Made by a program: the position numbers and the translations under genes
The notes under the pieces: model-generated
The model's input: only the letters and a program-made list of their open reading frames with translations
Databases searched by the model: none
What the model was told of the DNA's origin: nothing
Shown here: one piece after another, positions 20,451 to 30,080 of the stretch
How positions within the stretch are numbered: the stretch's first letter is position 1
Layout of the letters: each line of letters opens with the position of its first letter
NCBI RefSeq assembly: GCF_003315175.1
Contig: NZ_QNRQ01000009.1
Location: 115,329-179,328, forward strand
Origin: Eoetvoesiella caeni
GTDB lineage: Bacteria; Pseudomonadota; Gammaproteobacteria; Burkholderiales; Burkholderiaceae_B
Direction: 5' to 3'
DNA length: 64,000 nucleotides

Positions 20451-20480
20451 CTCTTATATAAGATATAAGACATAAGACAT
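20451..20480. promoter_or_regulatory. GntR-type operator (site 3) with an extra half-site, upstream of acnB
   Basis: Positions 20451-20471 match the perfect mdh site at 20 of 21 bases (first G is C). A third arm, ATAAGACAT, follows directly at 20472-20480, so the locus has three half-sites. It ends right at a good acnB -35 box. It shares arm sequence and promoter placement with site 1. Confidence 0.78.
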
Positions 20481-20509
20481 TTGCTTCAAACCCATCCAGC
20501 CCTTACAAT
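20481..20509 (+). promoter_or_regulatory. candidate sigma-70 promoter of acnB
   Basis: TTGCTT (20481-20486), a 17-bp spacer and TACAAT (20504-20509) give a good promoter with a predicted start near 20516 and a leader of about 42 nt. The operator-like repeat lies immediately upstream of the -35 box. Confidence 0.6.
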
Positions 20510-20557
20510 TGAGTCCAATAATTCCTTCTCAATACCGGACTCAAAAGGGCACGCCAC

Positions 20558-23149
20558 ATGCTGGATACATACCGCCAACACGTTGCCGAACGCGCTGCGT
20601 TAGGCATTCCTCCGCTTCCCCTGTCGGCCAAGCAAACCGCCGACGTCATCGAGTTGCTCAAGAACCCGCCGGCCGGCGAAGAGGCTTTTCTGCTCGACCT
20701 GATCACGCATCGCGTGCCCGCCGGCGTCGACGAAGCCGCCAGCGTCAAAGCGTCCTATCTCGCCGCGGTTGCCTTCGGTACTGAAACCTGCCCTCTCATC
20801 GACGGCAAAAAAGCCACCGAACTGCTGGGCACCATGCTGGGCGGCTACAACATCAGCCCTCTTGTCGACCTGCTCGACAATCCCGCGCTGGCCCCCGTCG
20901 CCGCCCAGGGCCTGAAAAACACCCTGCTCATGTTCGACGCCTTCCACGACGTCAAAGAAAAAGCCGACAAAGGCAACGCCCAGGCCCAGGCCGTATTGCA
21001 AAGCTGGGCCGATGCCGAATGGTTCACCAGCCGCCCTGAAGTCCCCGAAAGCCTCACTATCACAGTGTTCAAGGTCGGCGGCGAAACCAATACCGACGAC
21101 CTCTCGCCCGCCCCCGACGCCACTACGCGCCCGGACATCCCCCTGCACGCCTTGGCCATGCTCAAGAACAAGCGCGAAGGCGCCGCGTTCCAGCCTGAAG
21201 AAGACGGCAAGCGCGGCCCCGTTGCCTTTATCGAATCCCTGAAAGAAAAAGGCCATCTCGTCGCCTACGTTGGCGATGTGGTCGGCACCGGCTCCAGCCG
21301 CAAGTCCGCCACCAACTCGGTGCTGTGGTTCACCGGCGAAGACATCCCCTTCGTGCCCAACAAGCGCTTCGGCGGCGTCTGCCTTGGCAATAAAATCGCA
21401 CCTATCTTCTACAACACCATGGAAGACTCCGGCGCCCTGCCTATCGAGCTGGATGTATCCCAGATGAATATGGGCGACGTCGTCGAACTGCGTCCCTATG
21501 AAGGCAAAGCACTCAAAGACGGCAAGGTCATCGCCGAGTTCGAACTGAAGTCCGAAGTTCTGCTGGACGAAGCCCGCGCCGGCGGCCGCATTCCATTGAT
21601 TATCGGCCGCGGCCTGACCGCCAAGGCGCGCGAAGCCCTGGGCCTGCCCGCCTCCACATTGTTCCGCCTGCCGCAAAGCCCCGCCGATTCGGGCAAGGGT
21701 TTCTCGTTGGCGCAAAAAATGGTGGGACGCGCCTGTGGCTTGCCCGAAGGCCAGGGCGTGCGCCCCGGCACCTACTGCGAACCGCGCATGACCTCGGTCG
21801 GCAGCCAGGACACCACCGGCCCCATGACTCGCGACGAACTCAAAGACCTGGCCTGCCTGGGCTTCTCGGCCGACCTGGTCATGCAGTCGTTCTGCCATAC
21901 CGCCGCTTATCCCAAGCCTGTCGACGTCAAGACGCATCACACGCTGCCTGACTTCATCAGCACCCGCGGCGGCATCTCGTTGCGCCCCGGCGACGGCATT
22001 ATCCATAGCTGGCTGAACCGCATGCTGCTGCCCGACACCGTCGGCACCGGCGGCGACTCGCACACCCGCTTCCCCATCGGCATCTCGTTCCCGGCGGGTT
22101 CCGGCCTGGTGGCATTTGCGGCAGCCACCGGCGTCATGCCGCTGGACATGCCCGAGTCGGTGCTGGTGCGCTTCAAGGGCGAACTGCAACCCGGCGTCAC
22201 CCTGCGCGACCTGGTCAACGCCATCCCGCTGTACGCCATCAAGCAAGGGCTGCTGACCGTAGCCAAACAGGGCAAGAAAAACATTTTCTCGGGCCGCATC
22301 CTCGAAATCGAAGGCCTGCCCAACCTGAAGGTCGAGCAAGCGTTCGAGCTTAGCGATGCCTCGGCCGAGCGTTCCGCCGCCGGCTGCACCGTGCACCTGA
22401 ACAAAGAACCCATCATCGAATACATCAACAGCAACATCGTGATGCTTAAGTGGATGATTGCCAATGGCTACGAAGACGAGCGCTCGATCGCCCGCCGCAT
22501 CAAGGCCATGGAAGCCTGGCTGGCCGATCCGCAGTTGCTCCAGCCCGATGCCGACGCCGAGTACGCCGCAGTCATCGAAATCGACCTGGCCGACGTCCAT
22601 GAGCCGGTCGTGGCCTGCCCGAACGACCCCGACGACGTCAAAACGCTGTCGGACGTTGCCGGCGCGGTCATCGACGAAGTGTTCATCGGCAGTTGCATGA
22701 CCAACATCGGCCACTTCCGGGCCGCGTCCAAGCTGCTTGAAGGCAAACGCGACATTCCCGTGAAGCTGTGGATCGCACCTCCCACCAAAATGGATGCCCA
22801 GCAACTGACCGAAGAAGGCCACTACGGCGTCTTCGGCACCGCCGGCGCACGCACCGAAATGCCGGGCTGCTCGCTGTGCATGGGCAACCAGGCACAGGTG
22901 CGCGAAGGCGCGACCGTCATGTCGACCAGCACCCGCAACTTCCCGAACCGCCTTGGCAAAAACAGCAATGTGTACCTGGGTTCGGCGGAATTGGCCGCCA
23001 TTTGCTCGCGCCTGGGACGCATTCCCACCAAGGCCGAGTACATGGCCGACATGGGCGTCATCGACAAGAGCAGCGACGAGATCTACCAGTACCTGAATTT
23101 CGATCAAATCGAAGAGTACAAAGAAATCGCCGACTCAGTAGGCCTGTAA
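20558..23149 (+). CDS. acnB: aconitate hydratase B
   Basis: Citrate/isocitrate interconversion, the main TCA aconitase; AcnB enzymes can also hydrate 2-methylaconitate in the methylcitrate cycle. The 863-aa protein has the AcnB order: N-terminal helical HEAT-like domain (about 1-160), the swivel domain (about 165-380, with [16 protein letters not shown]) placed before the catalytic core, then the Fe-S ligands in [12 protein letters not shown] and GCSLCMGNQ. It is preceded by the shared operator motif and a good promoter. Confidence 0.96.
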   Translation: MLDTYRQHVAERAALGIPPLPLSAKQTADVIELLKNPPAGEEAFLLDLITHRVPAGVDEAASVKASYLAAVAFGTETCPLIDGKKATELLGTMLGGYNISPLVDLLDNPALAPVAAQGLKNTLLMFDAFHDVKEKADKGNAQAQAVLQSWADAEWFTSRPEVPESLTITVFKVGGETNTDDLSPAPDATTRPDIPLHALAMLKNKREGAAFQPEEDGKRGPVAFIESLKEKGHLVAYVGDVVGTGSSRKSATNSVLWFTGEDIPFVPNKRFGGVCLGNKIAPIFYNTMEDSGALPIELDVSQMNMGDVVELRPYEGKALKDGKVIAEFELKSEVLLDEARAGGRIPLIIGRGLTAKAREALGLPASTLFRLPQSPADSGKGFSLAQKMVGRACGLPEGQGVRPGTYCEPRMTSVGSQDTTGPMTRDELKDLACLGFSADLVMQSFCHTAAYPKPVDVKTHHTLPDFISTRGGISLRPGDGIIHSWLNRMLLPDTVGTGGDSHTRFPIGISFPAGSGLVAFAAATGVMPLDMPESVLVRFKGELQPGVTLRDLVNAIPLYAIKQGLLTVAKQGKKNIFSGRILEIEGLPNLKVEQAFELSDASAERSAAGCTVHLNKEPIIEYINSNIVMLKWMIANGYEDERSIARRIKAMEAWLADPQLLQPDADAEYAAVIEIDLADVHEPVVACPNDPDDVKTLSDVAGAVIDEVFIGSCMTNIGHFRAASKLLEGKRDIPVKLWIAPPTKMDAQQLTEEGHYGVFGTAGARTEMPGCSLCMGNQAQVREGATVMSTSTRNFPNRLGKNSNVYLGSAELAAICSRLGRIPTKAEYMADMGVIDKSSDEIYQYLNFDQIEEYKEIADSVGL

Positions 23150-23228
23150 TCAACCCGTAGCGGGGCCCTCCCCGCAGCAACAAATGACTCCCCCGCGCCG
23201 AAATGCCGGGGGATTTTCTTTTGCCGAA

Positions 23229-23374
23229 GGGCCGCCCCAAGGCAAAAAAGCCCCCTCGGGGGCAGCAAACCGCGCAGCGGTGAAGCGTGGGGGCCTCTTT
23301 TGCCGCCGGGCCGCCCCAAGGCAAAAAAGCCCCCTTGGGGGGCAGCAAACCGCGTAGCGGTGAAGCGTGGGGGC
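23229..23374. repeat. two tandem copies of an intergenic repeat
   Basis: Two near-identical units (23229-23294 and 23308-23374, period 79 bp) each contain CCGCCCCAAGGCAAAAAAGC, a C-rich/G-rich hairpin (CCCCC...GGGGG), and a conserved GCAGCAAACCGCG(C/T)AGCGG segment ending in GCGTGGGGGC. A diverged inverted copy lies at 41517-41559. The first hairpin, near A runs, may also terminate acnB transcription. This looks like a genome-wide dispersed repeat. Confidence 0.8.
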
Positions 23375-23504
23375 ACTATGATCGCCAAAAATCCTGCAAT
23401 CAAGCCTAAAATAGCCGCAGGCCTCAAGCCAACACAGTCCGCGGCGCATCGGGCCGCAGTTCAACCGCCATTCAATTTATCGCCATCCAGCACGGAGCCA
23501 AGAC

Positions 23505-26207
23505 ATGTCGAATAACACCTTGAACAGTCTGAAAAAATTCAAGATAGGGGGCAAGACCGCCAACTTCTACTCCCTGCCTGCCTTGGGCAAGGAACTGGGC
23601 ATCGACATAAAACGGCTGCCAGTGTCCATCCGCATAGTCCTGGAATCGGTGCTGCGCAATTGCGACGGCAAGAAAATCACAGAAAAACACGTGCGCGAAC
23701 TGGCCCAGTGGCAACCCAACGCCAAGCGCAACACTGAAATCCCGTTCGTCGTCGCCCGGGTCGTCCTGCAAGACTTCACCGGGGTGCCGCTGCTGGCCGA
23801 TATCGCGGCCATGCGCTCGGTGGCGCAGCGCGAAGGCAAAGACCCCAAGCGCATCGAACCCATGGTGCCCGTCGACCTGGTCGTCGACCACTCGGTCATG
23901 ATCGACCACTTCGGCAACCAGGCTGCCCTGGGCCAGAACATGAAGATCGAGTTCCAGCGCAACCACGAGCGCTATCAGTTCCTTAAATGGGGCATGCAGG
24001 CATTCAATACCTTCGGCGTGGTGCCCCCGGGATTCGGCATTGTGCACCAGGTCAACCTTGAACACCTGGCCCGCGGCGTGCACCACAATGCGCTCGACAA
24101 CGTCTACTACCCCGACACGCTGGTAGGCACCGACAGCCACACCACCATGATCAACGGCATTGGCGTCGTGGGCTGGGGCGTAGGAGGCATCGAAGCCGAA
24201 GCGGGCATGCTGGGCCAGCCGCTGTACATCCTGACACCCGACGTCGTGGGTGTTGAGCTTACCGGCGAATTGCGCGGCGGCGTCACGGCCACCGACCTGG
24301 TCCTGACCATCACCGAATTGCTGCGCAAACAAAAGGTCGTGGGCAAGTTCGTCGAATTCTGTGGCCCGGGCACATCCAGCCTGTCGGTGACCGACCGAGC
24401 CACCATAGGCAATATGGCGCCCGAATACGGCGCCACCATGGGCTTTTTCCCGGTCGACGACCGCACACTGGAATACTTCCGCGGCACCGGCCGCACGCCT
24501 GAGGAAATCGAAGCGCTCAAGGCGTATTTCAAGGCCCAGGACATGTACGGCATTCCCAAAGCCAAGAACATCGACTATTCGCAGTTGATCACACTGGACC
24601 TGTCCACGGTCACGCCTTCGCTGGCAGGCCCCAAGCGTCCCCAGGACCGCATCGAACTGGGCGATGCGAAAGCCACCTTTGCACGCCTGTTTTCCGAACA
24701 GTCCGCCAATGGCTTCAACCAGCCGCACGCGCGGCTCGACCAGACTTTTACCACCAGCACCGGCCGCAAGCTCAAGAACGGCGACATCCTCATTGCCGCC
24801 ATCACGTCGTGCACCAACACATCCAACCCCAGCGTAATGCTGGCGGCGGGCTTGATGGCTAAAAAGGCGGTCGAAGCGGGGCTTAAAGTACCGAAAAACA
24901 TTAAAACCTCGCTGGCCCCAGGGTCCCGCGTCGTTACCAACTACCTGGAAAGAACCGGCCTGCTGCCTTATCTGAACAAGCTGGGCTTCAACGTTGCCGC
25001 CTACGGCTGCACCACCTGCATCGGCAACTCGGGCGATCTGACCCCCGACATGAACGAAGCCATTGCGCAAAACGACTTGATCTGCGCCGCCGTATTGTCG
25101 GGCAACCGCAACTTCGAAGCCCGCATCCACCCGAACATCAAGGCCAACTTCCTGGCCTCGCCGCCGCTTGTGCTTGCCTATGCGCTGGCCGGCACGGTGC
25201 GGCTCGACCTCATGACCGAGCCTATCGGCAAGGGCAAGAACGGCGACGTCTGGCTGGGCGACATCTGGCCCACCAACGCCGAAGTCCAGGCTCTGTTGGG
25301 AACCGCGCTGGATCCTACCGTATTCCGCGGCAACTACAGCCAGATCAAGTCCAATCCGGGCAAGCTCTGGAAAGAAATCGGCAGCGTGGACGGCGATGTC
25401 TACAACTGGCCTGAATCCACCTATATCGCCGAGCCTCCGTTCTTCGCCGATTTCGGCATGACCCCGGCGCCCATGCCCGCGGTACGCAATGCCCGCGCAC
25501 TGGCGGTATTCGGCGACTCGGTCACCACCGACCACATTTCGCCGGCTGGCTCGATCAAAGAGTCTTCGCCGGCGGGCCAGTGGCTTAAAGAGCACGGCGT
25601 CACAAAGGAAAACTTCAACAGCTACGGCTCGCGCCGCGGCAATCACGACGTCATGATGCGCGGCACCTTCGCCAACGTGCGCATCAAAAACCTCATGATT
25701 CCGGCCGCCGCCGACGGCAGCCGCTTCGAAGGCGGCGAAACCCTGTACCAACCCACGGGCGAGCGCCTGTCTATTTTCGACGCCGCCATGAAATACATCG
25801 ACGAAGGGGTTTCCACCATTGTGTTCGGCGGAGAAGAATACGGCACGGGTTCTTCGCGCGACTGGGCGGCCAAAGGTACGCAGTTGCTGGGCGTCAAAGC
25901 CGTCGTTGCCCGCAGCTTCGAACGCATCCACCGCAGCAACCTCGTGGGCATGGGCGTCTTGCCGCTGCAATTCAAGGACTCGGACAGTGTCGACTCGCTG
26001 GGCATTACGGGCGAAGAAGTCTACGACATCACGGGCCTGGAAAACGGCATCAAGCCGCAGCAAGATGTGGTGCTGACCATCCGCCGCAAAGACGGCACAA
26101 CGCAAGCCGTGCCCATGCTGCTGCGCATCGACACCGAAACCGAGGTCGACTACTATCAGCACGGCGGCATCCTGCCCTACGTATTGCGCGACCTTCTGGC
26201 CGCCTAA
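23505..26207 (+). CDS. acnA: aconitate hydratase A
   Basis: A 900-aa monomeric aconitase of the AcnA/IRP group. Fe-S ligands are in [12 protein letters not shown] and [15 protein letters not shown], and the C-terminal swivel domain carries [13 protein letters not shown]. In other bacteria AcnA is the stress-stable isozyme. The ATG at 23505 follows GGAG. It is separated from acnB by 355 nt that hold the tandem repeat, so it probably has its own promoter. The gene ends at a strong terminator. Confidence 0.95.
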   Translation: MSNNTLNSLKKFKIGGKTANFYSLPALGKELGIDIKRLPVSIRIVLESVLRNCDGKKITEKHVRELAQWQPNAKRNTEIPFVVARVVLQDFTGVPLLADIAAMRSVAQREGKDPKRIEPMVPVDLVVDHSVMIDHFGNQAALGQNMKIEFQRNHERYQFLKWGMQAFNTFGVVPPGFGIVHQVNLEHLARGVHHNALDNVYYPDTLVGTDSHTTMINGIGVVGWGVGGIEAEAGMLGQPLYILTPDVVGVELTGELRGGVTATDLVLTITELLRKQKVVGKFVEFCGPGTSSLSVTDRATIGNMAPEYGATMGFFPVDDRTLEYFRGTGRTPEEIEALKAYFKAQDMYGIPKAKNIDYSQLITLDLSTVTPSLAGPKRPQDRIELGDAKATFARLFSEQSANGFNQPHARLDQTFTTSTGRKLKNGDILIAAITSCTNTSNPSVMLAAGLMAKKAVEAGLKVPKNIKTSLAPGSRVVTNYLERTGLLPYLNKLGFNVAAYGCTTCIGNSGDLTPDMNEAIAQNDLICAAVLSGNRNFEARIHPNIKANFLASPPLVLAYALAGTVRLDLMTEPIGKGKNGDVWLGDIWPTNAEVQALLGTALDPTVFRGNYSQIKSNPGKLWKEIGSVDGDVYNWPESTYIAEPPFFADFGMTPAPMPAVRNARALAVFGDSVTTDHISPAGSIKESSPAGQWLKEHGVTKENFNSYGSRRGNHDVMMRGTFANVRIKNLMIPAAADGSRFEGGETLYQPTGERLSIFDAAMKYIDEGVSTIVFGGEEYGTGSSRDWAAKGTQLLGVKAVVARSFERIHRSNLVGMGVLPLQFKDSDSVDSLGITGEEVYDITGLENGIKPQQDVVLTIRRKDGTTQAVPMLLRIDTETEVDYYQHGGILPYVLRDLLAA

Positions 26208-26241
26208 GCGCCTTGCGGCCAGGCCCGCCATAGGCCGCGCA

Positions 26242-26287
26242 AAACACCCCAAAAGATCGGATTCAACCGGCTTTTGGGGTGTTTTTA
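26242..26287 (+). terminator. rho-independent terminator after acnA
   Basis: A 14-bp perfect stem (AAACACCCCAAAAG at 26242-26255 and its complement at 26271-26284) with a 15-nt loop runs into a T run. Confidence 0.92.
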
Positions 26288-26462
26288 TATAGAACAATGC
26301 CGACCGCGCCGGACCCAACGCGCCTTTTTGGCGGTCGAATTGACCTGGCAGCTCGCTAAAATACGCCCCTGGCCACTCAGGGTTAAACTAGAAGCGAGTT
26401 CAAGCAAATTTTCCAGGCTTGTTCAACGCTTCATCAACAGTATTTCAATCAAGTCTGCACTC

Positions 26463-27668
26463 ATGCCTCGTACACCCGCCCCCCCCCATAGCCGCCTTTC
26501 CCGCGATACCCAGCGCCTGGTCAAGTTATCCCAGTCGCTGGCCCTGTCCGGCAGCCGGCTTGAAGACATCTACTGGGAAAACCTGCTGGCAGCCCAATTG
26601 TCACGGCTGTTGCAAGGCAAGAAAAACCAGTCCATAGAAAACGCGCTCGACTACTTGCTGCCCAACGATATCAATGCCTATGAGATCCTGGTAGAACAAG
26701 CGGAAACCCACTCCGAATCGACCTCGCTGGCTGTCGACGGCCAGGCCTACGATGTTCTAATGTTTGCCGCGCCCATCCTGCTTTGGACGCGCTACCAGTT
26801 GCCCGCCGATTATTCGCTCGAGCGCAGCGCGCAAGAAGTGCGCAATCAATTGCAAGCGCACATTCTGGCTCCTGGCGCAAAACTGGCCATCCTGAACGAA
26901 CTGGTATGTTTCGACCAGATGCCGCAGACCTTCCATGATTCGCGCACCTGGACCCATCGCCTGGGCCAGACCGCGCTGGGGCAAAAAGCCGAAGCCTGCG
27001 AACTTCGTACCCCCGAAAGCGAGGGCATGCTGGCCGACGCGCGATTTATCGTGGGCGCCATTGCCGTCCCCAAGGGCGAACCTTTATTCCGGTGGCAGAA
27101 CGATTCTGCCGAAACGCCCATTACGCGCGAGCAATGCCTGCAGGAATGGACCCAGGCTTGCGCGGCGACCGTCACGCCCATGTTTACCGGCTGCACGATC
27201 GAATACCTGCAGCCCGACGCCTACTATGTCAACAACCGGGAAGCCGACCGGCGCATACGCCCGCTTGCGCTGAAGGCCGCCGTTACCTGGCTGCAAACCG
27301 TGGCGCACCTGCCCGGCAACGAGCTGCGCGCCACCATTGCCGCTTGCGGCGACAGCGTCGTCGAAGAATACCGGGTCGGATTCAGTACGCGAAACAGCAA
27401 TGACGTGATCTACGGCAGCATCTGGCCTATTCTAAGCAAAGAAGAAGCCGTCGCCGACAGCGTCAATGCCGAACAAGCCGATATCCCCGATGAAATCGCA
27501 GCACTGCTCAGCGAACTGGATGTCGTCGATGTACGCCGCCTTTCGGGGCTCTACGGCATCGAATTCTGCGACGATTGCGGCGCGCCGTATTTTCCCAATC
27601 CCCTAGGCGAAATGCTGCATCCCGAACTGCCCGAAGAAATCGACCTGGACCCGGTCAATCTGCATTAG
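26463..27668 (+). CDS. DUF2863 family protein
   Basis: A 401-aa protein of a betaproteobacterial family of unknown function that I recognise as DUF2863. I see no signal peptide or membrane helix. Near the C-terminus is CDDCGAPYFPNPLGE, a CxxC element that could bind metal. It ends 7 nt before earP and is probably co-transcribed with it, which hints at a link to EF-P or translation. The ATG at 26463 gives the family N-terminus; the upstream in-frame extension crosses the acnA terminator and is rejected. Confidence 0.8.
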   Translation: MPRTPAPPHSRLSRDTQRLVKLSQSLALSGSRLEDIYWENLLAAQLSRLLQGKKNQSIENALDYLLPNDINAYEILVEQAETHSESTSLAVDGQAYDVLMFAAPILLWTRYQLPADYSLERSAQEVRNQLQAHILAPGAKLAILNELVCFDQMPQTFHDSRTWTHRLGQTALGQKAEACELRTPESEGMLADARFIVGAIAVPKGEPLFRWQNDSAETPITREQCLQEWTQACAATVTPMFTGCTIEYLQPDAYYVNNREADRRIRPLALKAAVTWLQTVAHLPGNELRATIAACGDSVVEEYRVGFSTRNSNDVIYGSIWPILSKEEAVADSVNAEQADIPDEIAALLSELDVVDVRRLSGLYGIEFCDDCGAPYFPNPLGEMLHPELPEEIDLDPVNLH

Positions 27669-27675
27669 GTTCAGT

Positions 27676-28788
27676 GTGCCGTCCAGCTTCGACATCTTCT
27701 GCCGCGTCATCGACAATTATGGCGACATTGGCGTGTGCTGGCGCCTGGCACGCCAGCTTGGCCGGACAGGCGCCCATACGGCGGTACGGCTATGGGTCGA
27801 CGACCTGCGTGCCTTTGCCCGCATCGAACCCTTGGTCAATCCCGGCCTGGCCCTGCAAACAATCCAAGGCATAGAAATCCGCATTTGGTCCGAACCTATT
27901 CCGGATGTTCGGCCGCACCAAATCGTTATCGAGGCCTTCGCCTGCGAACTGCCCTCCGGCTTTATCACCCGCATGGTGGAGAACGACAGCCTGTGCATCA
28001 ATCTTGAATACCTGAGCGCGGAAAAATGGGTGGAAGGCTGCCATGCCCTGCCTTCTCTGAATACCAACGGGCTGCGTAAAACTTTTTTCTTTCCGGGCTT
28101 TACCGAGGCTACCGGCGGGCTGTTGCGCGAGCCGGGCTTGCTGCAGGCGCGCGACCGGTGGCTGAGCCAACCCGGCGAACGCTGGGCCCTGCTGCACAGC
28201 CTTGGTATGCCCGCCGACTTGATCCGCGGCTTGCAATCGGGCTGGCGTCAGGTGTATTTATTCTGCTACCCCAGCGCACCAGTCCAGGCCCTGACCGCCG
28301 CCCTGCACGCCCAGGCGATGCCCAGTGTCATTATCGTGCCCGAGGGCGTCTACCCCGACTTGATGCGGGCCGCGGGCGGCAAAGTGCATGTATTCGAGGC
28401 TCCTTTCGTCTCGCAGGACAGGTTCGACCGCCTGCTCTGGAGCAGCGACCTGAACTTCGTGCGCGGCGAGGATTCGCTGGTGCGCGCATTATGGGCCGGC
28501 AAACCCCTGGTCTGGCAAATCTACGAGCAACAGGAAGACGTCCATCTGGCCAAACTACAAGCCTGGCTGGATCTTTCGCCCTACCCCGGCGAGGTTGGCA
28601 GCCTGATGCTGGCCTGGAATACCGGCGACGCACAGCAAGCCGGCCTGGCGCTGCACAACGCCCTGAACGCGCCGAACTGGGCGACTTGGCGCATACAGGC
28701 CGAATCGTGGTGCAGCAAACTGGCCGCCGCGCCGGGACTCGCCCAGGCTCTTGTTGCCTTCTGCGCGAAAAATCGGGGAAAAGAGTAA
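27676..28788 (+). CDS. earP: EF-P arginine rhamnosyltransferase EarP
   Basis: Transfers rhamnose from dTDP-rhamnose to an arginine of elongation factor P, which helps ribosomes pass polyproline stretches. The 370-aa GT-B-type protein has the family N-terminal motif DNYGD with Asp13 and Asp17, matching the functionally essential pair described for Pseudomonas EarP. The donor-site segment FVRGEDSLVRALWAGKPLVW carries the conserved Glu. It starts at a GTG. efp, its substrate gene, lies 72 nt downstream and encodes the acceptor Arg32. Confidence 0.95.
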   Translation: MPSSFDIFCRVIDNYGDIGVCWRLARQLGRTGAHTAVRLWVDDLRAFARIEPLVNPGLALQTIQGIEIRIWSEPIPDVRPHQIVIEAFACELPSGFITRMVENDSLCINLEYLSAEKWVEGCHALPSLNTNGLRKTFFFPGFTEATGGLLREPGLLQARDRWLSQPGERWALLHSLGMPADLIRGLQSGWRQVYLFCYPSAPVQALTAALHAQAMPSVIIVPEGVYPDLMRAAGGKVHVFEAPFVSQDRFDRLLWSSDLNFVRGEDSLVRALWAGKPLVWQIYEQQEDVHLAKLQAWLDLSPYPGEVGSLMLAWNTGDAQQAGLALHNALNAPNWATWRIQAESWCSKLAAAPGLAQALVAFCAKNRGKE

Positions 28789-28860
28789 AATTATGAGCTT
28801 TGCAAGTTCTCGCTCCGGCCCACAGGATGGAGCACTAAATTTTCCGGAGTAGTCTTAAAG

Positions 28861-29418
28861 ATGAAAACCGCACAAGAATTGCGCGTTGGCAATGTCGTCA
28901 TGGTTGGCACCGAGCCCTTGGTCGTGCTTAAGGCCGAATACAATAAATCGGGCCGCAACTCTGCTGTCGTCAAGCTGAAGTTCAAAAACCTGCTTACGTC
29001 GTCGGGCAGCGAACTGGTTTATAAGGCCGATGAAAAATTCGAAATCGTCGCTCTCGAAAACCGCGAATGCACTTACTCGTACTTTGCCGACCCAATGTAT
29101 GTTTTCATGGACGAAGAGTACAACCAGTACGAAGTCGAAGCCGAAAGCATGGGCGATGCCTTGAACTATCTGGAAGAAGGCATGACCGTCCAGGTCGTGT
29201 TCTACGACGGACGCGCCATTTCCGTTGAATTGCCAACGATTATCGTGCGCGAAATCACCTACACCGAACCGGCCGTCAAGGGCGACACCTCGGGTAAAGT
29301 GCTCAAGCCCGCCACGATCAACACCGACATGACCATCAACGTGCCTTTGTTCTGCAATATCGGCGACAAGATCGAAATCGATACGCGCACCAACGAATAC
29401 CGCAGCCGCGTCCTGTAA
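28861..29418 (+). CDS. efp: translation elongation factor P (arginine type)
   Basis: A 185-aa three-domain EF-P that stimulates peptide bonds at polyproline stalls. The tip of domain I reads [11 protein letters not shown], with Arg32 where E. coli has the lysylated Lys34. This is the diagnostic acceptor for EarP rhamnosylation. The C-terminal OB domain motif ([21 protein letters not shown]) is intact. It is directly downstream of earP, consistent with the EarP/EF-P pair of betaproteobacteria. Confidence 0.97.
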   Translation: MKTAQELRVGNVVMVGTEPLVVLKAEYNKSGRNSAVVKLKFKNLLTSSGSELVYKADEKFEIVALENRECTYSYFADPMYVFMDEEYNQYEVEAESMGDALNYLEEGMTVQVVFYDGRAISVELPTIIVREITYTEPAVKGDTSGKVLKPATINTDMTINVPLFCNIGDKIEIDTRTNEYRSRVL

Positions 29419-29454
29419 GCAACTAGGCTGCGCGCCTGACTGCCGTGTCACCCA

Positions 29455-29477
29455 ATCGCCTGCTTATTGCAGGCGAT
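29455..29477. terminator. hairpin between convergent efp and DUF1178 gene
   Basis: A perfect 9-bp stem ATCGCCTGC/GCAGGCGAT with a 5-nt loop lies at the junction of the two convergent genes and overlaps the DUF1178 stop codon. It has no T tract, so terminator function is plausible but not certain. Confidence 0.5.
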
Positions 29478-29955
29478 CGTCATCCAGGTAGTCCGGAATG
29501 GGCATTACAGCAATGCCGTCGCGCGCCAGCGATTCGCGTTCTTGCATGGTGGCCGTGCCGCGGATGGCTCTTTCTTCGATCTCGCCTTCGTGCATGCGCC
29601 TGGCCTCTTGTACGAAATCGGCGCCTACGTCTTCGGTGTTGCGCACCATTTGGCGCATATGCTGCAGGACTTGCGCCTGAAGCTGCGCCAGTTGCTCCAT
29701 GCCGAGCGCCGCGACAGGCTGCGCTTTGCCACTGGGCTGGCCCAACGGGGCTTCTTGCCCGGCGCCGGACTCGTCTTTGCCGCGCCCCATATTCAGGCGC
29801 GGGGCCGACAGCTTGCGGGCAATTTGACGGTTGTCGCACACGGGGCAGCTCAGCAAGCCGCCGGCCTGCTGGGAATCATAGTTTTCGAGCGAACTGAACC
29901 AGCCTTCGAATACATGGCCTAATTCGCACTGAAGATCAAATACTTTTAACGACAT
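29464..29955 (-). CDS. DUF1178 family zinc-ribbon-like protein
   Basis: A 163-aa protein of the DUF1178 family (function unknown, widespread in proteobacteria). The N-terminus has Cys10, His14 and the later pair Cys37-Pro-Val-Cys40, a likely zinc site, followed by a flexible linker and a C-terminal helical segment of about 70 residues ending DYLDDDRLQ. It is convergent with efp. Confidence 0.85.
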   Translation of the reverse strand: MSLKVFDLQCELGHVFEGWFSSLENYDSQQAGGLLSCPVCDNRQIARKLSAPRLNMGRGKDESGAGQEAPLGQPSGKAQPVAALGMEQLAQLQAQVLQHMRQMVRNTEDVGADFVQEARRMHEGEIEERAIRGTATMQERESLARDGIAVMPIPDYLDDDRLQ

Positions 29956-29981
29956 ATACGGTATATAAGGGCGTTGCCAGA

Positions 29982-30044
29982 GAATTCAAGGCGAAGCCTT
30001 GAAATGCAAAGCAGCGTCTTGAATTCAAGGCGGAGCCTTGAAAA
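29982..30044. repeat. pair of short tandem hairpin repeats
   Basis: Two copies of GAATTCAAGGC-(GA/GG)-AGCCTTGAAA (29982-30004 and 30021-30044, 39-bp period) each form a TTCAAGGC/GCCTTGAA hairpin; a partial third (CAAGGCACAGCC) follows. They sit downstream of the ABC operon and upstream of the DUF1178 gene, and may work as a terminator cluster for the operon. Confidence 0.7.
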
Positions 30045-30080
30045 CAAGGCACAGCCCCGATTATAGGCCCATAGCCTGCG

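Noticed and set aside
23150..23504. A gene in the acnB-acnA gap
   Set aside because: The open frames there are made of the tandem repeat units and translate to repetitive Pro/Gly/Arg-rich peptides on both strands.
20600..26318. Very long minus-strand frames (835 and 948 codons) opposite acnB and acnA
   Set aside because: They are antisense shadows of the two aconitase genes without ribosome binding sites or recognisable motifs.
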